Shown here: piece after piece, positions 39,797-48,063 of the stretch | Numbering within the stretch: the first letter of the stretch is position 1 | Layout: every line of letters starts with the position of its first letter | Origin: CAVSJJ01 sp963728395 | GTDB taxonomy: Bacteria > Actinomycetota > Actinomycetes > Actinomycetales > Dermatophilaceae | DNA length: 64,000 bases | Direction: 5' to 3' | Assembly (NCBI GenBank): GCA_963728395.1 | Contig: CAVSJJ010000006.1 | Span: forward strand, 246,462 to 310,461 | Position numbers and translations under genes: made by a program | Notes under the pieces: model-generated | The model's input: only the letters and a program-made list of their open reading frames with translations | Database searches by the model: none | What the model was told of the DNA's origin: nothing

Positions 39797-40528
39797 ATGA
39801 ACGGTATGCCGTCCCCCGGCCCGGCCTCCCCCGGCCCCCCGGGCGAGCACACCCCCCAGGTGCTCGTCGTCGACGACGAGGAGAACATCTCCTACCTCGT
39901 CTCCTCCGCCCTGCGAATGTCCGGCTGCGAGGTCGAGACGGCCGGCACGGGCACCGAGGCGCTCGAGCGCGCGGACGCGAGACGACCCGATGCCGTCGTC
40001 CTCGACGTCATGCTGCCCGACATCGACGGCTTCGAGGTGCTCCGCCGGCTGCGGGGGCGCGGCATACCGGCCCCGGTGCTCTTCCTCACCGCCCGGAGCG
40101 CCACCGCGGACCGGGTGCGTGGCCTCACGAGCGGCGGCGATGACTACATCGTCAAGCCGTTCGCCCTCGAGGAGCTCGTCGCGCGGGTCCAGCTCGCGCT
40201 GCGCAGACGGGGTGGCCCCGCGGCGGCGCCGGGCCGCTGGCAGGTCCACGACCTCGTCCTCGACGAGGACGCCCACCGGGTGTGGCGCGGCGACGCGGAG
40301 GTGGCCCTGACCGCGACCGAGTTCACCCTGCTGCGCTGCCTGATGACCAACGCCGGACGGGTCGTCAGCCGCGCCCAGATCCTCGACCACGTCTGGCAGT
40401 ACGACTTCGCCGGGGAGTCCGCGATCATCGAGTCCTTCGTCTCGACCCTGCGCAAGAAGGTCGACGCGGTGCCGCCCAAGCTCATCCACACCGTGCGCGG
40501 CGTCGGCTACTCGATCCGGGAGCCGTGA
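39797..40528 (+). CDS. OmpR-family response regulator
   Basis: 243 aa. A Pro/Gly-rich 20-residue N-terminus, receiver domain with VLVVDDEENISYLV (22-35), Asp70 in AVVLDVMLPDIDG and DDYIVKPFALEELVA, then a winged helix (LTATEFTLLRCLMTNAGRVV; STLRKKVDAVPPKLIHTVRG). It resembles actinobacterial TrcR/PrrA-type regulators. CAGGTT at 39784-39789 ends 7 nt before ATG 39797, and there is no SD, so the transcript is probably leaderless. The kinase gene starts 1 bp after its stop. Confidence 0.92.
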   Translation: MNGMPSPGPASPGPPGEHTPQVLVVDDEENISYLVSSALRMSGCEVETAGTGTEALERADARRPDAVVLDVMLPDIDGFEVLRRLRGRGIPAPVLFLTARSATADRVRGLTSGGDDYIVKPFALEELVARVQLALRRRGGPAAAPGRWQVHDLVLDEDAHRVWRGDAEVALTATEFTLLRCLMTNAGRVVSRAQILDHVWQYDFAGESAIIESFVSTLRKKVDAVPPKLIHTVRGVGYSIREP

Positions 40529-40529
40529 G

Positions 40530-41873
40530 ATGAGCCTGCGTCGGCGGCTCGTCCTCGCGCTCGTCGTCCTCGGGCTCACCCTCGCGCTCGCCGGGACGAG
40601 CGTCCTGGTCGCCCAGCGCCGCTACCTCGTCGAGCAGCTCGACACCCAGATCGCCTCTCTCGCGAAGAACCCCCGTGCCCTGCTCGTCGTCTCGAACCGG
40701 CCGAACGCCGAGCGGATCCTCCCCGACGCCCTCGGCGAGGTCTACGTCGGACGGATGGGTCCGGGCGGACGGCTGAGCACGGTGCTCGCGCCGGCCGAGG
40801 ACCCCGGACTCGTGCCGCGCGTCTCTGCGGGCGAACGGCTGCCGACCCCGGTCGGCCGGGGCACCACCTCCGGCGAGGCCCCGAGGGTCCGGGTCGTCAC
40901 GGCCGCCCTGGCCGGCGGTGGTGAGGCCGTCATCGCCATCCCGACGACCCGGGCCGATGCGGCCACCCGGCGGCTGGGAATCGCCCTCGGGCTCGCCGCG
41001 CTCGCCGTCGCCGTCGCCGTCGGTCTCGTCGTGTGGTGGGTGGTCCGGCTCGGGCTGCGCCCCATCGCCGCGATGACCGAGACGGCCGACGCCATCGCGG
41101 CCGGCGACCTCAGCCGCCGCGTCGAGCCGGCCGAGGAGGGGACCGAGGCGGCCCGCCTGGGCCACGCCCTCAACGCGATGGTCGACACCACCCAGGCGAC
41201 GCAGGCCCGGATGCGGCGCTTCGTCGCGGACGCCTCGCACGAGCTACGCACCCCGCTGACGACGCTGCGGGGCTACTCCTCGCTCCACACCCCGGACGGC
41301 GGCGCCGCGCCGGAGGTCGTCGACGACGCGATGCGCCGGATCAACGCCGAGGCCACCCGGATGACCCGGATCGTCGAGGGCCTGCTGCAGCTGAGCGACC
41401 TCGACGAGCACGGCGTCGCGTCCCGGGAGCCGGTCGACCTCGTCCCGCTCGCCCGTGACGTCGTCGCCGACCTCGGCGTCGTCCAGCCCGAGCGCCCCGT
41501 GTCGCTCGAGGCCACCGGCTCGCTCGTCGTCCCGGGCGACCGGGACCGACTCTTCCAGGCACTCGTCGCGCTGACGTCGAACGCGTTGCGGCATACGCCC
41601 GACACCGCCGCCGTCGTCGTGCGCGCCCACGCGAGCGGGCGCTCGGCCCGGGTCGAGGTCGCCGACGGCGGGCCCGGCATACCGCCCGAGCACCTGCCGC
41701 ACCTGTTCGACCGGTTCTACCGTGTCGATGCCGGCCGGGCCCGCAGCCACGGCGGCACCGGGCTCGGCCTGGCGGTCGTCGCGTCGATCGTCACGGCACA
41801 CGGAGGGCGATACGGGGTCGCGTCGCTCCCGGGGACGGGCAGCACGTTCTGGTTCGAGCTCCCCCTGGCCTAG
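40530..41873 (+). CDS. Sensor histidine kinase
   Basis: 447 aa. TM1 (about 7-28), an extracytoplasmic sensor of about 115 residues, TM2 (about 150-172), HAMP (about 173-225), HisKA with FVADASHELRTPLTTLRGYS (His237), and HATPase boxes (SNALRHTPDTAAVVV; VADGGPGIPPEHLPHLFDRF; GTGLGLAVVASIV). The external domain carries no recognised ligand motif. It partners the upstream regulator in a two-gene operon. The nearest divergent gene (exported duplicated-motif protein) is a candidate target. Confidence 0.92.
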   Translation: MSLRRRLVLALVVLGLTLALAGTSVLVAQRRYLVEQLDTQIASLAKNPRALLVVSNRPNAERILPDALGEVYVGRMGPGGRLSTVLAPAEDPGLVPRVSAGERLPTPVGRGTTSGEAPRVRVVTAALAGGGEAVIAIPTTRADAATRRLGIALGLAALAVAVAVGLVVWWVVRLGLRPIAAMTETADAIAAGDLSRRVEPAEEGTEAARLGHALNAMVDTTQATQARMRRFVADASHELRTPLTTLRGYSSLHTPDGGAAPEVVDDAMRRINAEATRMTRIVEGLLQLSDLDEHGVASREPVDLVPLARDVVADLGVVQPERPVSLEATGSLVVPGDRDRLFQALVALTSNALRHTPDTAAVVVRAHASGRSARVEVADGGPGIPPEHLPHLFDRFYRVDAGRARSHGGTGLGLAVVASIVTAHGGRYGVASLPGTGSTFWFELPLA

Positions 41874-41946
41874 CCGAGCGCCACCGCCGTCGAGGTATTC
41901 GGGTGCGGCGGGTGGGCCGCGGATTACCTCGAGCCGGCCGCCTCGA

Positions 41947-42945
41947 TCAGGCGAGCACGTCGTGGCCGGGGTGCGGCTCCTGCGGGACCTCCCGCGGCGC
42001 GCTCGGGATCGTGCCGAGCCGCCCGGCCTGGAAGTCCTCGAACGCCTGCACCAGCTCGGCACGGGTGTTCATGACGAACGGCCCGTATGCCGCGACCGGC
42101 TCGCGGATCGGCCGGCCGCCGAGGACGAGGACCTCCAGGCTCGGGCTGTGGCCCTCCTGCGACTCGCTCGCCGCGACGGTGATCGCCTCGCCGGCCCCGA
42201 AGACGGCCAGCTGGCCGGTGCGGACCGGCCGGCGCTCGGTGCCGACCGACCCGGACCCGGCCAGGACGTAGACGAGCGCGTTGAAGTCCCGGCGCCACGG
42301 CAGCCGCAGCTGGGCCCCGGGGGCGAGCGTCGCGTGGGTGAGCGAGATCGGCGTGTGGGTGACCCCGGGTCCGCGGTGGCCGTCCAGCTCACCCGCGATG
42401 ACGCGCAGCAGGACCCCGCCGTCGTGGCTGGTGAGGAGCCGGACCTGCCCGCCGCTGATGTCCTGGTAGCGGGGGGCGGTCATCTTCAGCCGACGGGGCA
42501 GGTTGACCCAGAGCTGGACGCCGTGGAACAGCCCGCCCGAGACGACGAGCTCCTCCGGGGGCCGCTCGATGTGGAGCAGCCCCGACCCGGCCGTCATCCA
42601 CTGGGTGTCGCCGTCGGTGATGACGCCACCGCCGCCCTGGGAGTCCTGGTGCACGAACGTGCCGTCCATGATGTACGTCACGGTCTCGAACCCCCGGTGC
42701 GGATGCCACGGCGTGCCCTTGGGCTCCCCGGGCGCGTAGTCGACCTCTCCCATCTGGTCCATGTGGATGAACGGGTCGAGGGCGGCCAGGTCGACCCCGG
42801 CGAAGGCCCGGCGCACCGGGAAGCCCTCACCCTCGAAGCCGGACGGCGCCGTCGTCACGGAGACGACCGGCCGCTGGGTCGCCTCGGGGTGGGGCAGTTC
42901 GACGCGGGGCAGGGCGAGCAGATCGGAGACGGTCACCGCGGGCAT
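41947..42945 (-). CDS. Pirin-family cupin protein
   Basis: 332 aa. Pirin N-terminal cupin: PFIHMDQMGEVDYAPGEPKG (about 57-76), then TPWHPHRGFETVTYIMDGTF with the metal-binding His-x-His and a following Glu, and LLHIERPPEE. A C-terminal cupin follows (LRLPWRRDFNALVYVLAGSG). Pirins bind Fe/Ni and include quercetin dioxygenases and redox-sensing regulators. ATG 42945 is chosen over GTG 42960 because AAGGAGG lies 5-6 nt upstream of it. It is divergent from the haem-biosynthesis oxidase gene and has an operator-like inverted repeat upstream. Confidence 0.9.
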   Translation of the reverse strand: MPAVTVSDLLALPRVELPHPEATQRPVVSVTTAPSGFEGEGFPVRRAFAGVDLAALDPFIHMDQMGEVDYAPGEPKGTPWHPHRGFETVTYIMDGTFVHQDSQGGGGVITDGDTQWMTAGSGLLHIERPPEELVVSGGLFHGVQLWVNLPRRLKMTAPRYQDISGGQVRLLTSHDGGVLLRVIAGELDGHRGPGVTHTPISLTHATLAPGAQLRLPWRRDFNALVYVLAGSGSVGTERRPVRTGQLAVFGAGEAITVAASESQEGHSPSLEVLVLGGRPIREPVAAYGPFVMNTRAELVQAFEDFQAGRLGTIPSAPREVPQEPHPGHDVLA

Positions 42946-42976
42946 CGTGGCCTCCTTCACGGCAGACGACTAGATG

Positions 42977-42990
42977 GTTGATCCGTCAAC
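42977..42990. promoter_or_regulatory. Operator-like inverted repeat upstream of pirin gene
   Basis: GTTGA-TCCG-TCAAC at 42977-42990, 31 bp before the pirin start. The TTGA-N4-TCAA form resembles MarR-family sites, a common partner of pirin genes, but no MarR gene is in the window. Confidence 0.4.
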
Positions 42991-43083
42991 AATCCCCTCC
43001 GGCGTGCCATTCCCGGCGGCGCCCGGGCCGGTTCGGTCGCCGCCGCGTCGGTCCCCGCATGGCGTGCGTCCTAGGGTTGGCTC

Positions 43084-44499
43084 GTGTCCTCGCCCCCCGC
43101 CCCGCGCCTGCTCGTCGTCGGCGGCGGGGTCACCGGGCTCGCCGCGGCCTGGGAGGCGGTCCGCCGCGGCGCCGAGGTGACCCTCGCCGAGGCGGGTGAC
43201 CGGTTCGGGGGAAAGGTCCGGACCGAGCGGGTCGGCGGCTACGTCGTCGACCACGGGCCCGATGCCTTCATCACGTACAAGCCGGCCGCCCTCGACCTGG
43301 TCGCCGAGCTCGGGCTGAGCGACCGGCTGATCGAGATGCTCGGCGCCCGGGACGTCCAGCTCCGCGCGGGCGGGCGGCTGCGCCCGATCCCCTCCGGCAT
43401 GGGGATGGTCCTGCCGACCCGGGTCGGCCCGTTCATCACGACTCGCACCCTCACCTGGCGACACAAGCTGCGGGCCGCGCTCGACCTCGCGCTGCCCCGC
43501 CGCCTCGGCAGCGACGACGTCGCGGTCGGGACCTTCCTGCGCGCCCGGTTGGGCGACGGGGTCGTCGACCGGTTCGCCGACCCGATGGTCGGCGGGGTCT
43601 ACGGCTCACTCGTCGACGAGCTGAGCCTCGACGCCGCCCTGCCCATGCTCCGGGAGAGCGAGGCCCGATACCGCAGCATGATCCTCGCCAGCCTCGCCCA
43701 GGGCCGGGCGGCCCGGCGCCGGGGCACGGTGACCCGGGGGGTCGGCTCGCCGTTCCGCAGCCTCGACGACGGGCTCGGCGTCCTCGTCGACGCCCTCGTC
43801 CGCGCGCTCCGGGAGGCCGGCGCCGAGCTGCTGGAGGCCACGCCGGTCGCGGCGCTGGAGTCGGCCGGCCCCGCCACCCTGGCCGCGCTCGGGGACGGGA
43901 GCGAGCGGCGGTTCGACGGCGTCGTCATCGCCACCGGGCCCGCCGCGGCGGGGGACCTCGTCGCGCGCGAGGTGCCCGAGGGCGCCCGGGCCCTGCGCGA
44001 GATACCCCTGGCGTCGACGACGGTGGTCAACCTCGGGTATGCCGCGTCCGCGTTCCCGGCCCCGCCCACCTTCCAGGGGTGGCTGGAGTCCGGCGAGGCG
44101 CCCGCGAGTGCCGTGACGATCACGTCGGCGAAGTGGCCGGGCCGGGCCCCGGAGGGCTCGGTCCTGATCCGCGCCCTCGTGCCGGACAAGGTCGGCGCCA
44201 CAGCGAGGCTCGACGACGACGCGCTCGTCGCGGCCGTACGGGTCTACCTCGGTGAGGTCATCGGCGCGCGGGGCGAGCCCGACCTGGTCCGGGTCGCCCG
44301 GTGGCGCGCGGTGATGCCCCAGTACACCGTCGGCCACCTCGACCGGGTCACCGCCCTCGAGTCGGAGATGAGCGAGCGGCCGACCTGGCGGGTCGCGGGG
44401 GCGGCGCTGCGCGGCGTCGGACTGCCGGACTGCATCGGCGGTGGCCGGGCCGCGGCCGCCGCGGTGCTCGAGTCGCTCGCGCCGCGGCGCTCGAGCTGA
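43084..44499 (+). CDS. hemY: Protoporphyrinogen/coproporphyrinogen oxidase
   Basis: 471 aa. FAD-binding LLVVGGGVTGLAAAWEAVRR (9-28), then AGDRFGGKVRTERVGGYVVD and GPDAFITYKPAA, the HemY/CgoX family pattern; FADPMVGGVYGSLVDELSLD mid-protein and the C-terminal VAGAALRGVGLPDCIGGGRA close the flavin site. It oxidises coproporphyrinogen III (Gram-positive route) or protoporphyrinogen IX in haem synthesis. TAGGGT at 43072-43077 ends 6 nt before GTG 43084, so the mRNA is probably leaderless. The haem monooxygenase gene follows 62 bp later. No other hem genes are visible. Confidence 0.92.
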   Translation: MSSPPAPRLLVVGGGVTGLAAAWEAVRRGAEVTLAEAGDRFGGKVRTERVGGYVVDHGPDAFITYKPAALDLVAELGLSDRLIEMLGARDVQLRAGGRLRPIPSGMGMVLPTRVGPFITTRTLTWRHKLRAALDLALPRRLGSDDVAVGTFLRARLGDGVVDRFADPMVGGVYGSLVDELSLDAALPMLRESEARYRSMILASLAQGRAARRRGTVTRGVGSPFRSLDDGLGVLVDALVRALREAGAELLEATPVAALESAGPATLAALGDGSERRFDGVVIATGPAAAGDLVAREVPEGARALREIPLASTTVVNLGYAASAFPAPPTFQGWLESGEAPASAVTITSAKWPGRAPEGSVLIRALVPDKVGATARLDDDALVAAVRVYLGEVIGARGEPDLVRVARWRAVMPQYTVGHLDRVTALESEMSERPTWRVAGAALRGVGLPDCIGGGRAAAAAVLESLAPRRSS

Positions 44500-44561
44500 G
44501 GCGGGGCCGCCGGGACCGGGCGGTCAGCGGGGACTCAGGGACGGCGGGGAGCATGGGGCCC

Positions 44562-44903
44562 ATGAGCGTCATCAAGATCAATGCCATCACCGTGCCCGCC
44601 GACAGCGGCGACGAGCTGGCCCGCCGGTTCGCGGGCCGCAGAGGCGCCGTTGAGGGCCAGGACGGGTTCGAGGGCTTCGAGCTCCTCCGGCCGAGCGACG
44701 GGCGAACCGTCTGGCTCGTGGTCACCCGGTGGCGGGACGAGGCGGCCTTCGAGGCCTGGACCGCCGGCCAGGACTTCGCGAAGGCCCACGCGCACGGTGG
44801 CGATGCCCATGGCGGGAACGGCGGTCAGCGCCCGGTCGGCATGTCGGCCGAGCTGTGGTCCTACGTCCCGGCCGAGCAGGTCGCGCCCTCCGCCGAGGCC
44901 TGA
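44562..44903 (+). CDS. MhuD/IsdG-like haem-degrading monooxygenase (ABM domain)
   Basis: 113 aa: MSVIKINAITVPADSGDELA, then FAGRRGAVEGQDGFEGFELL and WLVVTRWRDEAAFEAWTAGQ, followed by a His-rich loop (FAKAHAHGGDAHGGNGG). The ferredoxin-like fold with Asn near residue 7, Trp in the AFEAW motif and His about 10-15 residues later are the haem-site residues of MhuD-type enzymes. It opens haem to release iron. The His/Gly-rich loop is longer than usual. ATG 44562 is preferred; ATG 44553 is 2 nt from the SD, too close. Placed after hemY, the pair covers haem making and breaking. Confidence 0.85.
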   Translation: MSVIKINAITVPADSGDELARRFAGRRGAVEGQDGFEGFELLRPSDGRTVWLVVTRWRDEAAFEAWTAGQDFAKAHAHGGDAHGGNGGQRPVGMSAELWSYVPAEQVAPSAEA

Positions 44904-44918
44904 GGCGCGCTCGGCCTC

Positions 44919-45797
44919 TCAGCCGGGAAGGTGAGCGGTCAGCCAGCCGATGATGTCGGCGGTCACCTCCTCGCGGTTGGTCTCGTTGAGGATCTCGTGC
45001 CGCGCCCCCGGGTAGATCCGGACCGTCACGTCGGCCACGCCCGCCTCGCGGTAACGCTGGCCGAGCAGCTCGACGAGCTGGCCGCCGCCGGCGAGCGGGT
45101 CGTCGCTGCCGGATGCGATGAGCAGCGGCAGGTCGCTGCGCACGAGGGCGAGGGTCTCGGGGTCGGCGAGCCGCGCCGCGTGGCCGAAGAGCATCGGGAT
45201 CGTCTCGGGCGGGGTGTCGAAGCCACACCACGGGTCGGCGACGTAGGCGTCGACCTCGGCCTCGTCCCGCGAGAGCCACTCGTAGCCGGTCCGGTGCTCG
45301 AACCCGACGTTGAACGCCTCGAGGCCCTGCGGACCGTCCGGGTCCGCCTCGGCCATCCCGGCGGCGAGGACGTCCAGGGCCGTCGAGCCGGACAGGACGA
45401 CCCCGGCATAGTGCTCCGAGCTGTCGACGATGACGCTCTGTGCCGCGAAGGACCCCATCGAGTGGCCGAGGAGGAAGACGGGCAGGCCGGGGTGGTCCGA
45501 TGCGATGGACGCGCCGTAGTGGACGACATCGGCGATGAGGCCCTGCCAGCCCGCCGCGCCGAAGTCCCCGAGGGCGTCCTTGCCGGTGTCGCCGTGGCCG
45601 CGGTGGTCGCTCGCGTAGGCGACGAACCCGGCGGCGTTGAGTGCGCCGGCCAGCCGGGCATAGCGTGCGGCGTGCTCGGCGAGGCCGTGGGCGATCTGTA
45701 CCGCACCGACCGGTTCGGCCGGCGTCTCGGTCCATGCGTAGGTCGTGATCGAGGTGGCGTCGGCGGGGGAGAGGAACGAGGACTGGGTGGCTGCCAT
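44919..45797 (-). CDS. Alpha/beta hydrolase (monoacylglycerol-lipase/serine aminopeptidase S33 type)
   Basis: 292 aa. GAVQIAHGLAEHAARYARLA (about 31-50) gives the H-G-x-x-E-H-x-x-R-Y signature of Hydrolase_4 lipases; YASDHRGHGDTGKD; nucleophile elbow FLLGHSMGSFAAQ (Ser about 111); Asp in SGSDDPLAGGG and His in YPGARHEILNE. It is cytosolic with no signal peptide, probably hydrolysing monoacylglycerols or short esters. CAGGAT ends 7 nt before ATG 45797 (leaderless). It ends convergently with the haem monooxygenase, 15 bp apart. Confidence 0.9.
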   Translation of the reverse strand: MAATQSSFLSPADATSITTYAWTETPAEPVGAVQIAHGLAEHAARYARLAGALNAAGFVAYASDHRGHGDTGKDALGDFGAAGWQGLIADVVHYGASIASDHPGLPVFLLGHSMGSFAAQSVIVDSSEHYAGVVLSGSTALDVLAAGMAEADPDGPQGLEAFNVGFEHRTGYEWLSRDEAEVDAYVADPWCGFDTPPETIPMLFGHAARLADPETLALVRSDLPLLIASGSDDPLAGGGQLVELLGQRYREAGVADVTVRIYPGARHEILNETNREEVTADIIGWLTAHLPG

Positions 45798-45856
45798 GGC
45801 ACCGATCCTGGCACCACCCAGGGGCGGCCGGACAGGGTCGTGTCCGCTGCCGACCC

Positions 45857-47965
45857 TCAGCCGGCCGTCTCGCGCCCCTGGCGCGAGGGGCCCTCGCCGC
45901 CGCCCATCGCGTCGATGACGAATGCCATGATCTCGGCCTCGTAGTCGAGGTGCGCCAGCCGACCGGCCGGGCCGCCGTGCGCCCCGGGGCCGGTCTCGGC
46001 CCGGAAGAGGACGACGGCACCGGGCTCGGCGTGGGCCCGGAGCTTGGCCACCCACTTGGCCGGCTCATGGATGAGGACCCGCGGGTCGTGCAGGGCGCCG
46101 GTGACGAGCAGGGTCGGCCAGGGCGGCGGCGGGAGGTTCTCGTACGGCGTGTAGTCCCGCATCCACCGGTATGCCGCGGGCTCGCGCGGGTCGCCCCACT
46201 CCTCCCACTCGTTGACGGTGAGCGGGACCGCGTCGTCGAGCATCGAGTTGATGCAGTCGACGAAGGGGACCTCGGCGACGACGACCCGCCACCGATCCGG
46301 GCGCAGGGTCAGGACGGCACCCTGGAGCAGGCCGCCCGCCGACAGCCCGCGGGTGGCGATCCGGTCGGGGTCGACGAGGCCGCGCGCGACGAGCCCGTCG
46401 GCGACGTCGATGAGGTCGGTGAAGGTCGTCTGCTTCGCGTCCAGATGCCCCTGCGCCCACCAGGTCCGGCCGCCCTCGCCGCCCCCACGCACGTGTGCCT
46501 GGACGTAGACGAACCCCCGGTCCAGCCACTCCGGGACGACCGGGTCGAACTCGGGCCAGTCGCAGGACTCGTAGGCACCGTAGGCCCAGATGAGCGCCGG
46601 GGCGGTCCCGTCGAGGGGCACGCCCGCGGCATACGCGAGGGTGACCGGCACCGCAGTTCCGTCGCGGGCGGGCACGGTGATCCGCTCGGTGACATAGCGG
46701 GACCGGTCGTGCCCGGGGGCCTCGGCACGGTGGACGACTCGCCACCGACGGCCCTCGAAGGGGACGAGCGACCAGACCGGCGGGTCGATGAGGGAGGTCG
46801 CCTCGAGGAGCACCCCCTCGGCGGCGTACTCGTGGTTCGGGCCGAGGCGCAGCGTCGTCCCCGGCGCCGTCCGCATCGTCGACGGGCCCTCGAGGCCGCC
46901 CTCCCCGGACCGCCACGTCTCGAAGACCGGCTGGGCGCCGACCCGCCAGCCGAGGACGAGGTGGCCCGCGAAGGCGTCGCAGGAGTCCAGACGCTCACCC
47001 TCGCGGCCGGGGACGAGCTCGGTCCAGGTCGCCCGGCCCGTCCGCCAGTCCGGCAGGCCGGCCGCGATGAGGGAGAACTCGGGCGCCCGCTCGTTCGTCA
47101 CGACGAGCCACCGCCCGCCGGAGTCGCCGGACTCGTGCTCCACGGCGTCCTCGACCCCGGCGAGCCGCGGCCGGACCTCGATGGGAGCCGCGGCGGGGTC
47201 GTGGGCGTCGATCGCCCACTCCTGACGGGTGGTCCGGCTCGCCGCGCTGACGAGGACGAACGCCCCGCTGCGGGTGCGGCGCACGTCGAGCTCGAAGCGG
47301 CGGTCGGACTCCTCGAGGACGAGCTCGTCGCCGCCGGCCGGGGTCCCGAGCCGGTGTCGCCACACCTGGTGCGGCCGGTATGCCTCGTCATGGACGGTGT
47401 AGTAGAACGCCGTCCCGTCCGCGGTGAACGCCCCGCCGTAGTACGAGCGCGGGATGCAGTCCTCGAGGTCCTTTCCGGTGTCCACATACCGGAATCTCAG
47501 CTCGTAGACCTCGTCGCCCGCGAGGTCGACCGAGTAGGCCAGGACCCGCCCGTCGTCGCTCGGGACGAGGACGCCGATCTCGGCATACGCCGCCCCTCCG
47601 GCGACCTCCTCGAGGTCGAGAATCGTCGTCGTCCCGGCCGGCCGGCCGGTGGGCCAGCGCACCGTCCGGGGGTACTGCGCTCCCGCCTCGTAGACCTCCT
47701 GGTAGGTGTAGGCACCCGCGTCCCAGGGGCATGAGCGCAGGTCAGCGGCCTCGCGGCGGCGAAGCGAGGCCGCGATGTCGGCACGCAGCCCGCGCTGCGG
47801 AGCGGTGACCGCCTCGTAGAACGCGCGCTCGGCCTCGAGGTAGCCGAGCAGCTCGGGGTCGTCGTGGTCGCGCATCCAGAACCAGGGGTCGGCGACGACG
47901 TCGCCGTGCAGCTCCCGGACGTGGTCGCGACGCGGTGCACTCGGTTCTTGAAACGAAAATGTCAC
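45857..47965 (-). CDS. Prolyl-oligopeptidase-family peptidase (oligopeptidase B-like, S9A)
   Basis: 702 aa, the family's usual length. An N-terminal beta-propeller region starts VVADPWFWMRDHDDPELLGY; the catalytic domain (about 430-690) has WAYGAYESCDWPEFDP, HVRGGGEGGRTWW, nucleophile RGLSAGGLLQGAVLTLRPD, Asp in GALHDPRVLIHEP and His in GPGAHGGPAGRL. It cleaves peptides after basic residues in the cytoplasm. GTG 47965 is supported by TAGGTT ending 6 nt upstream (leaderless). It is divergent from the peptide importer operon, so peptide uptake and breakdown are side by side. Confidence 0.92.
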   Translation of the reverse strand: MTFSFQEPSAPRRDHVRELHGDVVADPWFWMRDHDDPELLGYLEAERAFYEAVTAPQRGLRADIAASLRRREAADLRSCPWDAGAYTYQEVYEAGAQYPRTVRWPTGRPAGTTTILDLEEVAGGAAYAEIGVLVPSDDGRVLAYSVDLAGDEVYELRFRYVDTGKDLEDCIPRSYYGGAFTADGTAFYYTVHDEAYRPHQVWRHRLGTPAGGDELVLEESDRRFELDVRRTRSGAFVLVSAASRTTRQEWAIDAHDPAAAPIEVRPRLAGVEDAVEHESGDSGGRWLVVTNERAPEFSLIAAGLPDWRTGRATWTELVPGREGERLDSCDAFAGHLVLGWRVGAQPVFETWRSGEGGLEGPSTMRTAPGTTLRLGPNHEYAAEGVLLEATSLIDPPVWSLVPFEGRRWRVVHRAEAPGHDRSRYVTERITVPARDGTAVPVTLAYAAGVPLDGTAPALIWAYGAYESCDWPEFDPVVPEWLDRGFVYVQAHVRGGGEGGRTWWAQGHLDAKQTTFTDLIDVADGLVARGLVDPDRIATRGLSAGGLLQGAVLTLRPDRWRVVVAEVPFVDCINSMLDDAVPLTVNEWEEWGDPREPAAYRWMRDYTPYENLPPPPWPTLLVTGALHDPRVLIHEPAKWVAKLRAHAEPGAVVLFRAETGPGAHGGPAGRLAHLDYEAEIMAFVIDAMGGGEGPSRQGRETAG

Positions 47966-48063
47966 ACGAGAAACCTAGTCACGGCGTCAATCCTCCGTCA
48001 TCATCCTCACATCGCTCGCAGGACATCCCGGTCCGAGAGCCTGCACCAAGGGACCGATAGACC

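Noticed and set aside
37373..40579. 1068-aa minus-strand reading frame
   Set aside because: Antisense to ctaD and the response regulator; composition is a codon-position artefact.
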